Source of the DNA: Rhizobium sp. TH2
GTDB lineage: Bacteria; Pseudomonadota; Alphaproteobacteria; Rhizobiales; Rhizobiaceae
Reading direction: 5' to 3'
Assembly (NCBI RefSeq): GCF_024707525.1
Contig: NZ_CP062231.1
Location: forward strand, 5,211,501 to 5,275,500
DNA: 64,000 nucleotides
Positions 19,776 through 31,847 of this stretch are shown in pieces (within the stretch, counting starts at the first letter, position 1; each line of letters starts with the position of its first letter). The notes beneath the pieces are model-generated. The model made no database searches. It had not been told where the DNA came from and saw nothing but the letters and a program-made list of their open reading frames with translations. The position numbers were made by a program, and so were the translations under genes.

Positions 19776-20501
19776 ATGGCCTTGCGGGAAATCATCTTCG
19801 ATACGGAAACCACGGGCCTTGATGCACGTGAGGACCGGATCATCGAAATCGGCGGCATCGAGCTCGTCGATCATTTTCCGACCGGCCGCACCATCCATCT
19901 CTACATCAATGCCGATGGCAAGAAGGTCCATCCGGATGCACTGGCCGTCCATGGCATCACGGATGAATCTCTCGCCGACAAGCCGAAATTCCGTGAGGTC
20001 GCCGAGCAGATCCTCGAATTCTTCGGCGATGGCCAGTGGATCGCCCATAACGCGACCTTCGATATGGGCTTCATTAATGCCGAACTCGCCCGCATCGACA
20101 TGCCGCCGATCGTGCCGGCCAAGGTCACCGATACCCTCGCGCTAGCCCGCCGCAAGCATCCGATGGGCCCGAATTCGCTCGACGCGCTCTGCCGGCGCTA
20201 TGGCATCGACAATTCCCACCGGCTAAAGCATGGCGCGCTTCTCGACTCCGAGCTTCTCGCAGAGGTCTATATCGAACTGATCGGCGGCAAGCAGGCAGCC
20301 CTCGGTTTCGGTGGTACCAGCGATAGCCGCGGCGGCCGCGTCATCGTCGAGCAAAGCATCGAGATCATGGCCCGTCCCCGCCCGCTGTCACCGCGCCTGA
20401 CGATCGAGGAAATCACGGCGCATACTGAAATGGTCGTGAAGCTTGGTGAAAAGGCGGTGTGGGCGAGATACGGAATTGCGGCAACGGCGACCAAGCACTG
20501 A
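19776..20501 (+). CDS. dnaQ: DNA polymerase III epsilon subunit (3'-5' proofreading exonuclease)
   Basis: 241 residues. DEDDh exonuclease: ExoI FDTETTGL with D9 and E11, ExoII HNATFDMGFINAEL, ExoIII HGALLDSELLAEVY with the His and Asp. The C-terminal tail after about residue 185 should bind the polymerase alpha subunit. It is the last gene in the maf-aroE-coaE-dnaQ chain, 3 bases after coaE, and is followed by a repeat element and the convergent secB terminator. Confidence 0.96.
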   Translation: MALREIIFDTETTGLDAREDRIIEIGGIELVDHFPTGRTIHLYINADGKKVHPDALAVHGITDESLADKPKFREVAEQILEFFGDGQWIAHNATFDMGFINAELARIDMPPIVPAKVTDTLALARRKHPMGPNSLDALCRRYGIDNSHRLKHGALLDSELLAEVYIELIGGKQAALGFGGTSDSRGGRVIVEQSIEIMARPRPLSPRLTIEEITAHTEMVVKLGEKAVWARYGIAATATKH

Positions 20502-20530
20502 TTGCCGGCCGATAGACTTCTCCTAGTTCC

Positions 20531-20692
20531 TTGCCCCTCACCCTAGCCCTCTCCCCGTAAGAACGGGGCGAGGGGACGCTGGGCTTGCTCTCCTCGCTAG
20601 CTTCGCACCGCCTCGATGGGAGCAAGAATGGCCCCACAAGTCCCTTCTCCCCGCTTGCGGGGAGAAGATGCCGGCAGGCAGATGAGGGGCAA
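20531..20692. repeat. RIME-like palindromic intergenic repeat, copy 1
   Basis: Between dnaQ and secB. Contains an imperfect hairpin CTCTCCCCGT / ACGGGGCGAG (about 20549-20572) and a perfect one CTTCTCCCCGC-TT-GCGGGGAGAAG (20644-20667), followed by ATGCCGGCAGGCAGATGAGGGG. The CTTCTCCCC...GGGGAGAAG palindrome and the GATGAGGGG end recur at the other three copies. Such mosaic elements are known as RIMEs in rhizobia. This copy is the most diverged. Confidence 0.75.
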
Positions 20693-20716
20693 CCCGAAGC
20701 GCAACCTTCATCCAAC

Positions 20717-20743
20717 AAAAAACCCGGAAGTCTCCTCCCGGGT
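20717..20743 (-). terminator. Intrinsic terminator of secB
   Basis: On the minus strand ACCCGG...CCGGGT forms a 6-bp stem with a 10-base loop, followed by a run of U residues. It lies 28 bases past the secB stop. Confidence 0.65.
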
Positions 20744-20770
20744 CTCATCGTCCAAATCTCTCGACCGAAA

Positions 20771-21256
20771 TCAGTTGGTCGCCGCGACCTTGGCCTTGGC
20801 CTGTTCCTCGGCCATGCGCTGCTGGAACATCTGCGCGAAATCGATCGGGTCGATCATCAGCGGAGGGAAGCCACCGTTACGGGTCGCGTCGGCAACGATC
20901 TGGCGCGCGAACGGGAAGAGCAGGCGGGGGCATTCGATGAACAGCACCGGCAGCATGTGTTCCTGGGCAAAGCCCTGGATGCGGAACAGGCCGCCATAGG
21001 AAAGCTCTGCATGGAACACCGTCTTGTCGCCTTCCTTGGCGGAAGCGTCGAGCGTCAGAACCACGTCGAAATCGGTTTCCGACATCGGGTTGGCGTTGAC
21101 GTTGACCGAGATGTTGATGTTCGGGGCCTTCTCGCGCGACTGCAGCGAGCGCGGCGCGCCGGGATTCTCGAACGAGAAATCCTTGGTATACTGCGCCAGG
21201 ATGTTGATGGACGGTTGGGGGGCTGCTTCCGTGCCGTTCGTTGTTGCGTCTGCCAT
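20771..21256 (-). CDS. secB: Protein-export chaperone SecB
   Basis: 161 residues. Cytoplasmic tetrameric chaperone that holds preproteins unfolded and passes them to SecA. Seen: [48 protein letters not shown], the helix [47 protein letters not shown] and an acidic-to-neutral tail. Usual length. Its terminator lies immediately downstream. Confidence 0.97.
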   Translation of the reverse strand: MADATTNGTEAAPQPSINILAQYTKDFSFENPGAPRSLQSREKAPNINISVNVNANPMSETDFDVVLTLDASAKEGDKTVFHAELSYGGLFRIQGFAQEHMLPVLFIECPRLLFPFARQIVADATRNGGFPPLMIDPIDFAQMFQQRMAEEQAKAKVAATN

Positions 21257-21398
21257 GGTATTTCCTCTTGGGGCCGGAGTGAAGTGTGCGGAAGATCCGG
21301 CTTCACCAACGTTATCTTTCGGCTTGCCGCTCTATCACTTCACCTTTTGGGTGACAACCCTCTCGACAGCGTCACAACCGCTGCAGCGAGCCGACGTT

Positions 21399-21899
21399 TC
21401 AATCCTTGCGTTCGATATGCCCGACTGGTGGATCGCGCGGCTCGCGGCGTTCGAAATCCTCGGGCGACAGATCGACCACGCCGTCCTCGCGGCTTCCCCG
21501 GCGAGGCCCTCCGCCGCGCGGACCGCCTGTTCGGAAGGTGGTGAATTTGACGCGCGACCGGACGAAGTGCCTGATCCCTCCGCGGATGAATGGGATCATC
21601 AGGAGAAGGCCGATCACATCGGTCACGAAACCGGGTATGATGAGCAGGATGGCGCCGATGACGATGAGCACGCCATCGACCAGTCCGACCTCCGGCGTCT
21701 GTCCCTGGCGGATATCGCGATTGATCTTCTTGAGCACGCTGAGGCTCTGGTAGCGCAGCAGGACCGCGCCGAGAATCGCCGACAGGATGACCAGCGCAAT
21801 GACTTTCCAGACCCCGATCGCCTGGCCGACATAGATGAAGACCGCGATCTCGATCACCGGCATCAGGATGAGCAGGATCGGAATGATTATCAGCGGCAT
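21399..21899 (-). CDS. fxsA: FxsA-family membrane protein
   Basis: 166 residues. Hydrophobic N-terminal half: IPILLILMPVIEIAVFIYVGQAIG, then VIALVILSAILGAVLLRYQ and VDGVLIVIGAILLIIPGFVTDVIGLLLMIPFIR, the FxsA pattern of about three to four membrane segments. A basic then charged cytoplasmic tail follows. FxsA of E. coli relieves exclusion of phage T7 by the F plasmid; its cellular role is otherwise unclear. It is divergent from the Tim44-like gene across 82 bp and AAGGGA lies ahead of its start. Confidence 0.88.
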   Translation of the reverse strand: MPLIIIPILLILMPVIEIAVFIYVGQAIGVWKVIALVILSAILGAVLLRYQSLSVLKKINRDIRQGQTPEVGLVDGVLIVIGAILLIIPGFVTDVIGLLLMIPFIRGGIRHFVRSRVKFTTFRTGGPRGGGPRRGSREDGVVDLSPEDFERREPRDPPVGHIERKD

Positions 21900-21981
21900 G
21901 TCTTTTCCCTTGTTACGGCCATTTGATTGATCGATAAATCACGACTATATGGTGGCGATAGAGTTCCAACCAAGGTGAGAA

Positions 21982-22704
21982 ATGGGTACCGACAATATCA
22001 TTACGCTTTTTTTCCTGATTGTCGCCGCGCTGATATTCCTCAATCTGCGCAGCGTGCTGGGAAAACGTACCGGCACCGAGAAGCCACCTTTTGATCCCTA
22101 CCGGCGCGACCAGCAGGATGTCGAGCGACAGAGCCAGCCGGCGGATGACGGCAAGGTCATCACGCTGCCGCGCCGCGACCAGCAATCGCAGCCGCAGGCC
22201 GATATGCCAAGCCGCTATGAGATCATCGATGATTTCGCCACGCCGGGTACACCGCTGAACGACCAGCTGCGCCAGGTCTACGACAACGATCCTGCCTTCG
22301 ACCCCAAGCAGTTCGTCGACGGCGCCAAGGCGGCCTATGAGATGATCGTCCAGGCCTTTGCCGAGGGCGACCGCAAGTCGCTCAAGACGCTGCTGTCGAA
22401 CGATGTCTACCAGGGTTTCGACCAGGCGATCACCGCCCGCGAGAAGGCCGGCGAGACGGTAAAGTCCACCTTCGTCGGCATCGAGAAGGCGGAAATCTCC
22501 AACGCCGCGATGGATGGCAGCGAGGTGACGATCACCATGCGCATCGTCAGCCAGCTCATCTCGGCCACTTATAATTCGGCCGGCGAAGTCATCGAAGGCA
22601 ATGCCGATACGGTTGCGGAAGTGGTCGACAGCTGGAGCTTTGCCCGCGATACGCGCTCGCGCGACCCCAACTGGAAGCTCGTGCAAACCCAATCCGAAGG
22701 CTGA
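21982..22704 (+). CDS. Tim44-like domain inner-membrane protein
   Basis: 240 residues. One N-terminal membrane anchor (about 5-22), a proline- and glutamine-rich linker (30-80), then a Tim44-like domain from about 100: FDPKQFVDGAKAAYEMIVQAFAEGDRKSLKTLLSNDVYQGF through a beta-sheet region to VDSWSFARDTRSRDPNWKLVQTQSEG. Homologous to the membrane-binding domain of mitochondrial Tim44 and to alphaproteobacterial TimA. The bacterial role is not settled. mltA follows after 9 bases, so the pair is probably an operon with the Smr and XRE genes. Confidence 0.88.
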   Translation: MGTDNIITLFFLIVAALIFLNLRSVLGKRTGTEKPPFDPYRRDQQDVERQSQPADDGKVITLPRRDQQSQPQADMPSRYEIIDDFATPGTPLNDQLRQVYDNDPAFDPKQFVDGAKAAYEMIVQAFAEGDRKSLKTLLSNDVYQGFDQAITAREKAGETVKSTFVGIEKAEISNAAMDGSEVTITMRIVSQLISATYNSAGEVIEGNADTVAEVVDSWSFARDTRSRDPNWKLVQTQSEG

Positions 22705-22713
22705 ACCGGAGCC

Positions 22714-23817
22714 ATGGATTTCGCGCTCAGGCCGCTTTCGTTCGAAGAAATAGAGGGCTGGAAGGACGATGATCCTTCCAGCCTTTTTCCCGTCATGGCG
22801 CGCTGTCTCGAGCATATCAGGGGCACCAAGCCATACAAAACCGGCTCGCTCGGCATCACGGCGGATGAACTGGCTATAGTCTTCGAGGCGGCAGGTATGG
22901 CCAAACCAGCCAGCGCCGGGGAAGCACGGCGCTTCTTCGAACAGAATTTCCAGCCGTTTTTCATCATTCCCGATTCCGGCAGGCCGGGTCTGGTCACCGC
23001 CTTTTACGAACCGGAAGTCGAGGTCTCGGAAACCCGGTCGGAGGTCTGGTGTCACCCGTTCTATCGCCGCCCACCGGATCTCATCGATATCGACGACGCC
23101 AACCGGCCGCAAGGTTTCGATCCATCCTACGCCTTTGCCCGCGAGACCAAGGAGGGCATCGGCTACTATCCACGCCGCCAGGCCATCGACGGGGGCTATC
23201 TCGAAGGCAAGGGGCTGGAAATCGCCTGGGCGAGATCGCGCGTTGATGTCTTCTTCGCCCATATCCAGGGCGCCGCGCGGCTGGTTTATCCCGATGGCAG
23301 CATCCGGCGCATCACATTCGCCGCCAAGGCCGGCCATCCCTTCACGGGCATCGGCCGCTACCTGATCGATATCGGCGAAATCCCGCCCGAGAAGATTTCG
23401 ATGGGTTCGATCCGCGATTGGCTCGCCGCCCATCCCGACCGGCAGGGCGAGGTGCTCTGGCAGAACCCCTCCTACATCTTCTTCCGCGAGGCGCCGGTCG
23501 AGGGTCTCGAACTCGGCCCGGTCGCGGCCGCAAAAGTGCCGCTCGAGGCCATGCGCTCGATCGCCGTCGACCGGTTGATCCATACCTTCTCGTCGCCCTT
23601 TTTCATCCGTAGCCAGACGCTCACCCATCTGACCGGGGGAAGGCCCTTCGCCCGGCTGACGATGGCGCTCGATACTGGCTCGGCGATCGTCGGCCCGGCG
23701 CGCGGCGATATTTTCACCGGATCCGGCAAACAGGCCGGTGACCTCGCCGGTAACGTGAAGAACGACGCCGATTTCATCATCCTCGTCCCCAAATCCGCCG
23801 CCGGGAGATTTTTCTGA
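22714..23817 (+). CDS. mltA: Membrane-bound lytic murein transglycosylase A family
   Basis: 367 residues. MltA domain (about 95-250) and 3D domain (about 280-365) with the catalytic aspartate at D320 in ALDTGSAIVGPARGDIF. The fold cleaves peptidoglycan and forms 1,6-anhydro-MurNAc ends. No signal peptide or lipobox is visible: the start MDFALRPLSFEEIEGW is soluble, and no better upstream start exists because the Tim44-like gene ends 9 bases before. Secretion is therefore unexplained, although rhizobial members I know have similar N-termini. The 3' end overlaps the Smr gene by one base. Confidence 0.9.
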   Translation: MDFALRPLSFEEIEGWKDDDPSSLFPVMARCLEHIRGTKPYKTGSLGITADELAIVFEAAGMAKPASAGEARRFFEQNFQPFFIIPDSGRPGLVTAFYEPEVEVSETRSEVWCHPFYRRPPDLIDIDDANRPQGFDPSYAFARETKEGIGYYPRRQAIDGGYLEGKGLEIAWARSRVDVFFAHIQGAARLVYPDGSIRRITFAAKAGHPFTGIGRYLIDIGEIPPEKISMGSIRDWLAAHPDRQGEVLWQNPSYIFFREAPVEGLELGPVAAAKVPLEAMRSIAVDRLIHTFSSPFFIRSQTLTHLTGGRPFARLTMALDTGSAIVGPARGDIFTGSGKQAGDLAGNVKNDADFIILVPKSAAGRFF

Positions 23818-24410
23818 TGCGCGGGCGGGGCAAGAAGGTGCTGACGACGGACGACCGTATCCTTTGGGGCAAGGTCGCGCGCAGCACCAACGCGCTTCCC
23901 GGCCGCATGAGCGAGATCGAGGCTTTCGAAAAGTCGATCGTCGAGGTCGAAGAGGAGCCGAAGCCCATCATCAAGCAGGCGGCACCGGCTCTGAAGAAGG
24001 CCGTCATCACGACATTCGAGGACATATCCTATCAGGCGCCGCCGCAGCCGAGGCATCCGGGCGGAACGCACCAGCCGCTCGAACGTCCGGTCAAGCGCAA
24101 ACTCGCCAAGGGCCGGCTGGAACTGGATGCTCGGATCGATCTGCACGGCCTGTTCCAGGAAGAGGCGCATGCGCTGCTCCATTCCTTCATCCTGCGCGCC
24201 CATGAGCGCGGCCTGCGCCATGTCCTGGTCATAACAGGCAAGGGTTCGTCGATGGGCAGCGATGGCGCGCTGAAGCGCGCCGTGCCGATGTGGTTTGGCA
24301 AACCCGAATTCCGCCACCTCATCTCGTCCTGGGAAACTTCGGCGCAGAACCATGGCGGCGATGGTGCGCTCTATGTCCGGCTGTCGCGCCGGCGGGGAGA
24401 GGCCGAATGA
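23817..24410 (+). CDS. Smr domain protein
   Basis: 197 residues. A basic, low-complexity N-terminal half is followed by an Smr (MutS2-related) domain from about residue 105: LELDARIDLHGLFQEEAHALLHSFI, RHVLVITGKGSSM and a C-terminal GALYVRL strand. Smr domains are often nucleases; the DLHG and GKG motifs are both present. The start shares a base with the mltA stop and the end overlaps the next gene by 4 bases, so all three should be translated together. Confidence 0.9.
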   Translation: MRGRGKKVLTTDDRILWGKVARSTNALPGRMSEIEAFEKSIVEVEEEPKPIIKQAAPALKKAVITTFEDISYQAPPQPRHPGGTHQPLERPVKRKLAKGRLELDARIDLHGLFQEEAHALLHSFILRAHERGLRHVLVITGKGSSMGSDGALKRAVPMWFGKPEFRHLISSWETSAQNHGGDGALYVRLSRRRGEAE

Positions 24411-24784
24411 CACCCTTCGGCGAGGCGGTCCGCCGCATCCGCCGCGAACGCGGCATTACCCAGAAGGAGATGGCCAAGGCACTCAACGTCTCGCCCGCCT
24501 ATCTCTCGGCGCTGGAGAGCGGCAAGCGCGGCAAGCCGGGCTTCGATTTCCTCCAGCGCGTCGCGGGCTACCTCAACATCATCTGGGACGAGGCCGACGA
24601 TCTCTTCCGCGTGGCGGCCATTTCCCACCCTCGCGTGGTGGTCGATACGTCGGGCTTGCCGCCGGATTACACCGCCTTTGCCAACCGCCTGGCGGGCGAA
24701 ATCCGCACGCTTCACCCGCAAACCATCCGCGAATTGTCGGCAGTATTGGCTAATGCTGCGAAACCGCGCGAAAAGCGCCCCTGA
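24407..24784 (+). CDS. XRE-family HTH transcriptional regulator
   Basis: 125 residues. The N-terminal Cro/CI-type HTH (about 4-62) reads FGEAVRRIRRERGITQKEMAKALNVSPAYLSALESGKRGKPGFDFLQRVAGYLNI. A short C-terminal region (about 75-125) has no motif I recognise. The start ATG overlaps the Smr stop (ATGA), which excludes the longer upstream frame as an independent start. Target unknown; gyrB lies downstream across 136 bp. Confidence 0.85.
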   Translation: MTPFGEAVRRIRRERGITQKEMAKALNVSPAYLSALESGKRGKPGFDFLQRVAGYLNIIWDEADDLFRVAAISHPRVVVDTSGLPPDYTAFANRLAGEIRTLHPQTIRELSAVLANAAKPREKRP

Positions 24785-24917
24785 TCCCCTGTTTTCTGCC
24801 GTATTTCTAGCCTCTAGATTTGGTTCTTGGGGTCAAAATCCCTATATTCGACGGCATATAGCACTAGGTGATTCGGGTGTGGTTCTCGCGCCCTGAGATC
24901 TTTGGAAAAGAAAGTAG

Positions 24918-27353
<2,436 letters not shown>

Positions 27354-27445
27354 TCCAAACCACTGTCTCGACGTCATCCTCGGCACGGCCGAGCATGACG
27401 TCGTGGGCGTGGTAGCGCTTCGGCCTCCGAAGCCCATCCCATCCG

Positions 27446-27461
27446 TGATTCACGTGAAACG
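27446..27461. promoter_or_regulatory. parS-like site downstream of folC
   Basis: TGATTCACGTGAAACG, two differences from parS, in the convergent gap between gyrB and folC, just beyond the folC stop (27467). It keeps the full core TTCACGTGAA. Confidence 0.65.
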
Positions 27462-27466
27462 AATTC

Positions 27467-28810
27467 TCACTCCGGCGGCGTGCCGTTCTCTTCGAGAATG
27501 TTGCCGGCGAAGTAGAGCGAGCCGCCGATCAGGATGCGCGGCGCGCGGTCGTCACCCTTGGCTAGTGCTGAAATCAGTGCCAATGCGTCAGCAGCCGAAT
27601 CGACGGGTTCGGCGATGAGGCCCGCTTCCGCCGCGTCATGCGCCAGCGCCACCGGATCGATCGTCGCATCGGAATTGCGAATGCCGACGGTGAAGACCTT
27701 GCGGGTCAACCCTTCAAAGGCCTCAAAATAGCCCTTGGGATCCTTGGTGTTGATCATGCCGGTGACGAGATAGAGCGGGCGTGGGTCGCGTTCCTCGAAG
27801 CCGGCGATCGCCTCGGCCACCGCACGCCCACCATGCGGATTATGCCCGCCATCGAGCCAGATCTCGGAACCCTCGGGCGCCTGCGCCACGAGATTGCCAG
27901 TCCGCAAACGTTGCAGGCGTGCCGGCCAGTCGACATTCTTCATCGCCTTGGCGGCGATCTCCTCGTTGACGAGGAAGCCTGCTGCCTTCACGGCGCGGAT
28001 CGCCGCACCGGCGTTGGAATATTGGTGCCGGCCCGGTAGTGCCGGCAGCGGCAGGTCCATCAGGCCGTTGTCGTCCTGGTAGATCAGCCGGCCGTTTTCC
28101 TCATGCGCCAGGTAATCCTGGCCGTAGATCACGTAAGGCGCGCCCAGCCGCTCGGCGCGGTCGACCAGCACGTCGAGCGCCGCACCCTCTTCCTGCCGGC
28201 CGAACACGGCCGCCGCACCGCGCTTGATGATACCCGCCTTGGCGAGCGCGATCTCTTCGATCGTCTGGCCGAGCCAGGTCTGGTGATCGAGCGCGATCGG
28301 CATGATCAGCGACACGGCCGGGTCCTCGATGACATTGGTGGCATCGTACATGCCGCCAAGCCCGACTTCGATCACCACCGCGTCCGCCGGATTCTCCGCG
28401 AACAGCAGGAAGGTCACCGCAGTCAAGAGTTCATAGACCGTGATAGGCTGTCCGGCATTGACGCGCTCGCTGCGTAGCACGGCATCGAGCAGCGCTTCGT
28501 CGCTCACCAGCTTTCCCGCACCGCCCCGCACGCCGATGCGATAGCGTTCATGCCAGCGCACGAGATGCGGCGAGGTGTGGACGTGAACGGCGAGCCCCTG
28601 CGCTTCGAGCAAGGCCCGGCAGAAGGCCGTGGCCGAACCCTTGCCGTTGGTACCGGCGACATGGATGATCGGCGGCAGGGCATCCTGCGGCCGGCCGAGA
28701 TCGTCGAGCAGCCGCGCGATGCGGTCGAGAGACAGGTCGAAGCCGCGCGGAAAGATGCCGAGCAGCCGGTCGATTTCCTGCTCTGCCCGGCTGGGGGCCA
28801 GGTTGCTCAT
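27467..28810 (-). CDS. folC: Bifunctional folylpolyglutamate synthase / dihydrofolate synthase
   Basis: 447 residues. Adds glutamate to dihydropteroate and to reduced folates. Mur-ligase-like ATP fold: P-loop HVAGTNGKGSATAFCRALL, HTSPHLVRWHERYRIG, VVIEVGLGGMYDATNVI, and IWLDGGHNPHGGRAVAEAI in the C-terminal domain. ATG at 28810 gives the standard start about 45 residues before the P-loop. It is 8 bases downstream of accD, so the leftward trpF-trpB-trpA-accD-folC group ends here. Confidence 0.96.
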   Translation of the reverse strand: MSNLAPSRAEQEIDRLLGIFPRGFDLSLDRIARLLDDLGRPQDALPPIIHVAGTNGKGSATAFCRALLEAQGLAVHVHTSPHLVRWHERYRIGVRGGAGKLVSDEALLDAVLRSERVNAGQPITVYELLTAVTFLLFAENPADAVVIEVGLGGMYDATNVIEDPAVSLIMPIALDHQTWLGQTIEEIALAKAGIIKRGAAAVFGRQEEGAALDVLVDRAERLGAPYVIYGQDYLAHEENGRLIYQDDNGLMDLPLPALPGRHQYSNAGAAIRAVKAAGFLVNEEIAAKAMKNVDWPARLQRLRTGNLVAQAPEGSEIWLDGGHNPHGGRAVAEAIAGFEERDPRPLYLVTGMINTKDPKGYFEAFEGLTRKVFTVGIRNSDATIDPVALAHDAAEAGLIAEPVDSAADALALISALAKGDDRAPRILIGGSLYFAGNILEENGTPPE

Positions 28811-28818
28811 CTGGACCC

Positions 28819-29712
28819 TTATTCGGCTGCGAGTGCGAGCTGCTTCATCTCTTCGGCCGGCATGCGCATCATCATCCGGCACATGCGGGCAAGCATCTCG
28901 GGGATTTCACGACGGTCGATGACCATGTCGACCATGCCGTGTTCCATCAGGTATTCCGAGGTCTGGAAGCCCTCGGGCAGCTTTTCACGGATCGTCTGTT
29001 CGATCACGCGCTTGCCCGCGAAGCAGATTTCCGCGCCGGGTTCGGCCAAATGCACGTCGCCCAGCATGGCATAGGAAGCGGTGACGCCGCCGGTCGTCGG
29101 GTTGGTCAGCACGACGATATAGGGCTGGCCCGATTCCTTCAGCATGTCGACGGCTACGGTGGTGCGCGGCAACTGCATCAGAGACAGGATGCCTTCCTGC
29201 ATGCGCGCGCCGCCGGAAGCCGGGAACATCACGAGCGGACATTTTTCCTGGATCGCGCGCTCGAAAGCCTTGATAATCGCTTCGCCGGCTGCAAGGCCCA
29301 GTGAGCCACCCATGAAATTGAACTCATGGACCACGCCGACCATCCGGACGCCACGCACATAGCCGACGCCGGCGAGGATCGTGTCCTCGAGCCCGGTCTT
29401 GATGCGGCCATCGCGCAGCCGGTCGGCATATTTCTTGTTGTCGCGGAAACGCAGCGGATCCTGCGCCACCTTCGGCTGCGGCAGAAGTTCGTAGGCAGCG
29501 TCGTCGAAGAGGTCGTTCAGTCGCTCGCGCGCCGGCATTTTCATGTGATAACCGGAATTCGGGATCACCCACTTGTTGGCTTCCAGCTCCTTGTGGAACA
29601 CCATCTCGCCGGTCTCCGGGCACTTGATCCAGAGATTTTCGGGCGTATCGACCGTCGGGCGGCCGAGCATGGAGTTGATCTTGGGGCGGACGAAATTGGT
29701 AATCCAGTTCAT
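28819..29712 (-). CDS. accD: Acetyl-CoA carboxylase carboxyltransferase subunit beta
   Basis: 297 residues. With AccA transfers CO2 from biotin to acetyl-CoA, making malonyl-CoA for fatty acids. The crotonase-like core carries [42 protein letters not shown] and [16 protein letters not shown]. The N-terminal zinc ribbon seen in E. coli AccD is degenerate: only C31 of four cysteines remains (CPETGEMVF, later VIPNSGYHM where VCPxCGxH is expected). This loss is, to my knowledge, common in alphaproteobacteria. A hairpin separates it from trpA. Confidence 0.97.
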   Translation of the reverse strand: MNWITNFVRPKINSMLGRPTVDTPENLWIKCPETGEMVFHKELEANKWVIPNSGYHMKMPARERLNDLFDDAAYELLPQPKVAQDPLRFRDNKKYADRLRDGRIKTGLEDTILAGVGYVRGVRMVGVVHEFNFMGGSLGLAAGEAIIKAFERAIQEKCPLVMFPASGGARMQEGILSLMQLPRTTVAVDMLKESGQPYIVVLTNPTTGGVTASYAMLGDVHLAEPGAEICFAGKRVIEQTIREKLPEGFQTSEYLMEHGMVDMVIDRREIPEMLARMCRMMMRMPAEEMKQLALAAE

Positions 29713-29731
29713 GATGAACTCCTTTTACCCC

Positions 29732-29758
29732 GGGTCAGAATCGAACAGGTTCTGACCC
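29732..29758. other. Hairpin between trpA and accD
   Basis: A perfect 9-bp stem GGGTCAGAA / TTCTGACCC with a 9-base loop lies in the 59-bp gap. There is no following U-tract, so it is not a full terminator. It may mark an RNA-processing or attenuation point that sets trp versus accD expression. Confidence 0.45.
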
Positions 29759-29771
29759 TAGATATGGCGAT

Positions 29772-30611
29772 TTATTCGGCGGCCGCAAGGCGCGCGGCAT
29801 GCACGCCTTCCGACAGGTCGCGCACGAAGCTTGCGACGGATGATACGGTTTCAGCCGTGGCCTTGCCGTCGGCATCGAGCGAAGCGGCCACGACATTGAC
29901 GATCGCAGTGCCCACCACGACGCCATCGGCGGAAGCGCCGATCAGCCGCGCATGTTCGGCGGTCTTGACGCCGAAGCCGACGCAGACCGGCAATGCGGTG
30001 TGGCTCTTGATACGATTGACAGCGCCCGCGATCTTCGTGGGATCAGGCAGCGCCGAGCCGGTAATGCCGGTCATCGATACGTAATAGACGAAGCCCGACG
30101 TGTTGGTCAGCACCTTGGGCAGGCGCTTGTCGTCCGTCGTCGGCGTCGCGAGCCGGATGAAATTGATGCCCTTGGCGAGTGCCGGGATGCAGAGTTCGTC
30201 ATCCATCTCGGCAGGAAGATCGACGATGATCAGGCCATCGATCCCGGCGTCGAGCGCGTCGTCGAGGAATCTGTCGACGCCATAGATATAGATCGGATTG
30301 TAATAGCCCATCAGGACGATCGGCGTTGTCTGGTCGCCGGCGCGGAAGGCCTTGGCGATAGCGAGCGTCTTGACCATGTCCTGGCCCGACTTCAGCGCCC
30401 GCTGGCCTGCCAACTGGATCACCGGGCCATCGGCCATCGGATCGGAAAACGGCGCGCCGAGTTCGATGATATCGGCACCAGCACCGGGCAGCGCCTTCAT
30501 GATGTCGAGCGAGGTCTGGTAGTCCGGGTCGCCGGCCATGATATAAGTCACGAAGGCCGGGCGGCCCTCGGCTTTCACATCGGCGAATTTCTTGTCCATA
30601 CGCGCAGTCAT
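29772..30611 (-). CDS. trpA: Tryptophan synthase alpha subunit
   Basis: 279 residues. TIM barrel that cleaves indole-3-glycerol phosphate to indole and glyceraldehyde-3-phosphate. Catalytic Glu50 and Asp61 lie in [40 protein letters not shown] and [13 protein letters not shown] are conserved family blocks, and the phosphate loop is [13 protein letters not shown]. It lies 2 bases after trpB, forming the alpha-beta pair with it. Confidence 0.98.
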   Translation of the reverse strand: MTARMDKKFADVKAEGRPAFVTYIMAGDPDYQTSLDIMKALPGAGADIIELGAPFSDPMADGPVIQLAGQRALKSGQDMVKTLAIAKAFRAGDQTTPIVLMGYYNPIYIYGVDRFLDDALDAGIDGLIIVDLPAEMDDELCIPALAKGINFIRLATPTTDDKRLPKVLTNTSGFVYYVSMTGITGSALPDPTKIAGAVNRIKSHTALPVCVGFGVKTAEHARLIGASADGVVVGTAIVNVVAASLDADGKATAETVSSVASFVRDLSEGVHAARLAAAE

Positions 30612-30613
30612 GA

Positions 30614-31834
30614 TCAGAGCCCCATACCGAGAATCTTGCCGACAGTGAAGATGTCCTTGTCGCCTCGGCCGGAGAGGTTCATCAGGATGATCTGGTCCTT
30701 GCCCATCTTGGGCGCCCGCTTGATCACCTCGGCGATGGCATGGCTCGGCTCAAGCGCCGGAATGATGCCCTCGAGCTTGGTGAGCAGCTGGAATGCCTCC
30801 AGCGCTTCGGTATCCATGATCGGCACATATTCGGCCCGGCCGATATCGTTCAGCCAAGAGTGTTCGGGACCGATGCCGGGATAGTCGAGGCCGGCCGAGA
30901 TCGAATGACCTTCGAGGATCTGGCCGTCGCGGTCCTGCAGCAGATAGGTCCGGTTGCCATGCAGCACGCCGGGCGAGCCGGCGGTGATCGAGGCACAATG
31001 CTCGACACCTTCCAGCCCACGTCCGCCGGCTTCAACGCCGACGATCTTGACGCTGGCGTCATCAAGGAAGGGATGGAAGATGCCGATTGCGTTCGAACCA
31101 CCGCCCACAGCCGCGATCACCATGTCGGGCAGCCTGCCTTCGGCTTCCATCAACTGCTGCTTGGCTTCGCTGCCGATCACCGACTGGAAATCGCGCACCA
31201 TCTCAGGATAGGGATGCGGGCCGGCCGCCGTGCCGATCAGGTAATAGGTATCGTCGACATTGGTCACCCAGTCGCGCAGCGCTTCGTTCATCGCATCCTT
31301 GAGCGTGCCGCTGCCAGCTGTCACCGGCACCACTTCGGCGCCGAGCAGCTTCATGCGGAACACATTCGGTGCCTGCCGCTCGACATCGGTCGCGCCCATA
31401 TAGACCACGCACGGATAACCGAAGCGTGCCGCGACGGTGGCGGAGGCCACGCCATGCTGCCCGGCGCCGGTTTCGGCGATGATACGGGTCTTGCCCATAC
31501 GCTTGGCGAGCAGGATCTGGCCGATGCAGTTGTTGATCTTGTGCGAACCGGTATGGTTGAGCTCCTCGCGCTTGAAATAGATCTTGGCGCCGCCGAGATG
31601 CTGGGTCAGGCGCTCCGCATAATAGAGCGGGCTCGGCCGGCCGATATAATGCGTGCCGAGGCTCTTGAGCTCAGCCTGGAATTCCGGATCGGTCTTGGCC
31701 TTCTCCCACTCGTCCTGCAGCTCCAGGATCAGCGGCATCAATGTTTCGGCGACGAATCGACCGCCGAAAATGCCGAAGCGGCCGTCCTCGTCGGGACCGG
31801 AGCGTAAAGTATTGGGTCTTAGGGCCTCGTTCAC
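30614..31834 (-). CDS. trpB: Tryptophan synthase beta subunit
   Basis: 406 residues. PLP enzyme that condenses indole with serine. PLP lysine K99 in [13 protein letters not shown], phosphate cup [11 protein letters not shown], and conserved [18 protein letters not shown] at the start. The GTG at 31834 is chosen over upstream codons because it gives the family N-terminus and has GGGGAGAAG ahead of it. It lies 13 bases after trpF. No leader peptide or trp attenuator is visible upstream of trpF. Confidence 0.97.
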   Translation of the reverse strand: MNEALRPNTLRSGPDEDGRFGIFGGRFVAETLMPLILELQDEWEKAKTDPEFQAELKSLGTHYIGRPSPLYYAERLTQHLGGAKIYFKREELNHTGSHKINNCIGQILLAKRMGKTRIIAETGAGQHGVASATVAARFGYPCVVYMGATDVERQAPNVFRMKLLGAEVVPVTAGSGTLKDAMNEALRDWVTNVDDTYYLIGTAAGPHPYPEMVRDFQSVIGSEAKQQLMEAEGRLPDMVIAAVGGGSNAIGIFHPFLDDASVKIVGVEAGGRGLEGVEHCASITAGSPGVLHGNRTYLLQDRDGQILEGHSISAGLDYPGIGPEHSWLNDIGRAEYVPIMDTEALEAFQLLTKLEGIIPALEPSHAIAEVIKRAPKMGKDQIILMNLSGRGDKDIFTVGKILGMGL

Positions 31835-31847
31835 TGGTCTTCTCCCC

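Noticed and set aside
19820..19835. CACGTG inside dnaQ as a further parS site
   Set aside because: Flanks do not match: the core TTCACGTGAA is broken (GATGCACGTGAGG).
21913..23628. Long open frame (about 570 codons) antisense to the Tim44-like and mltA genes
   Set aside because: Both plus-strand genes have clear domains; the antisense frame has no motif and spans two unrelated genes.
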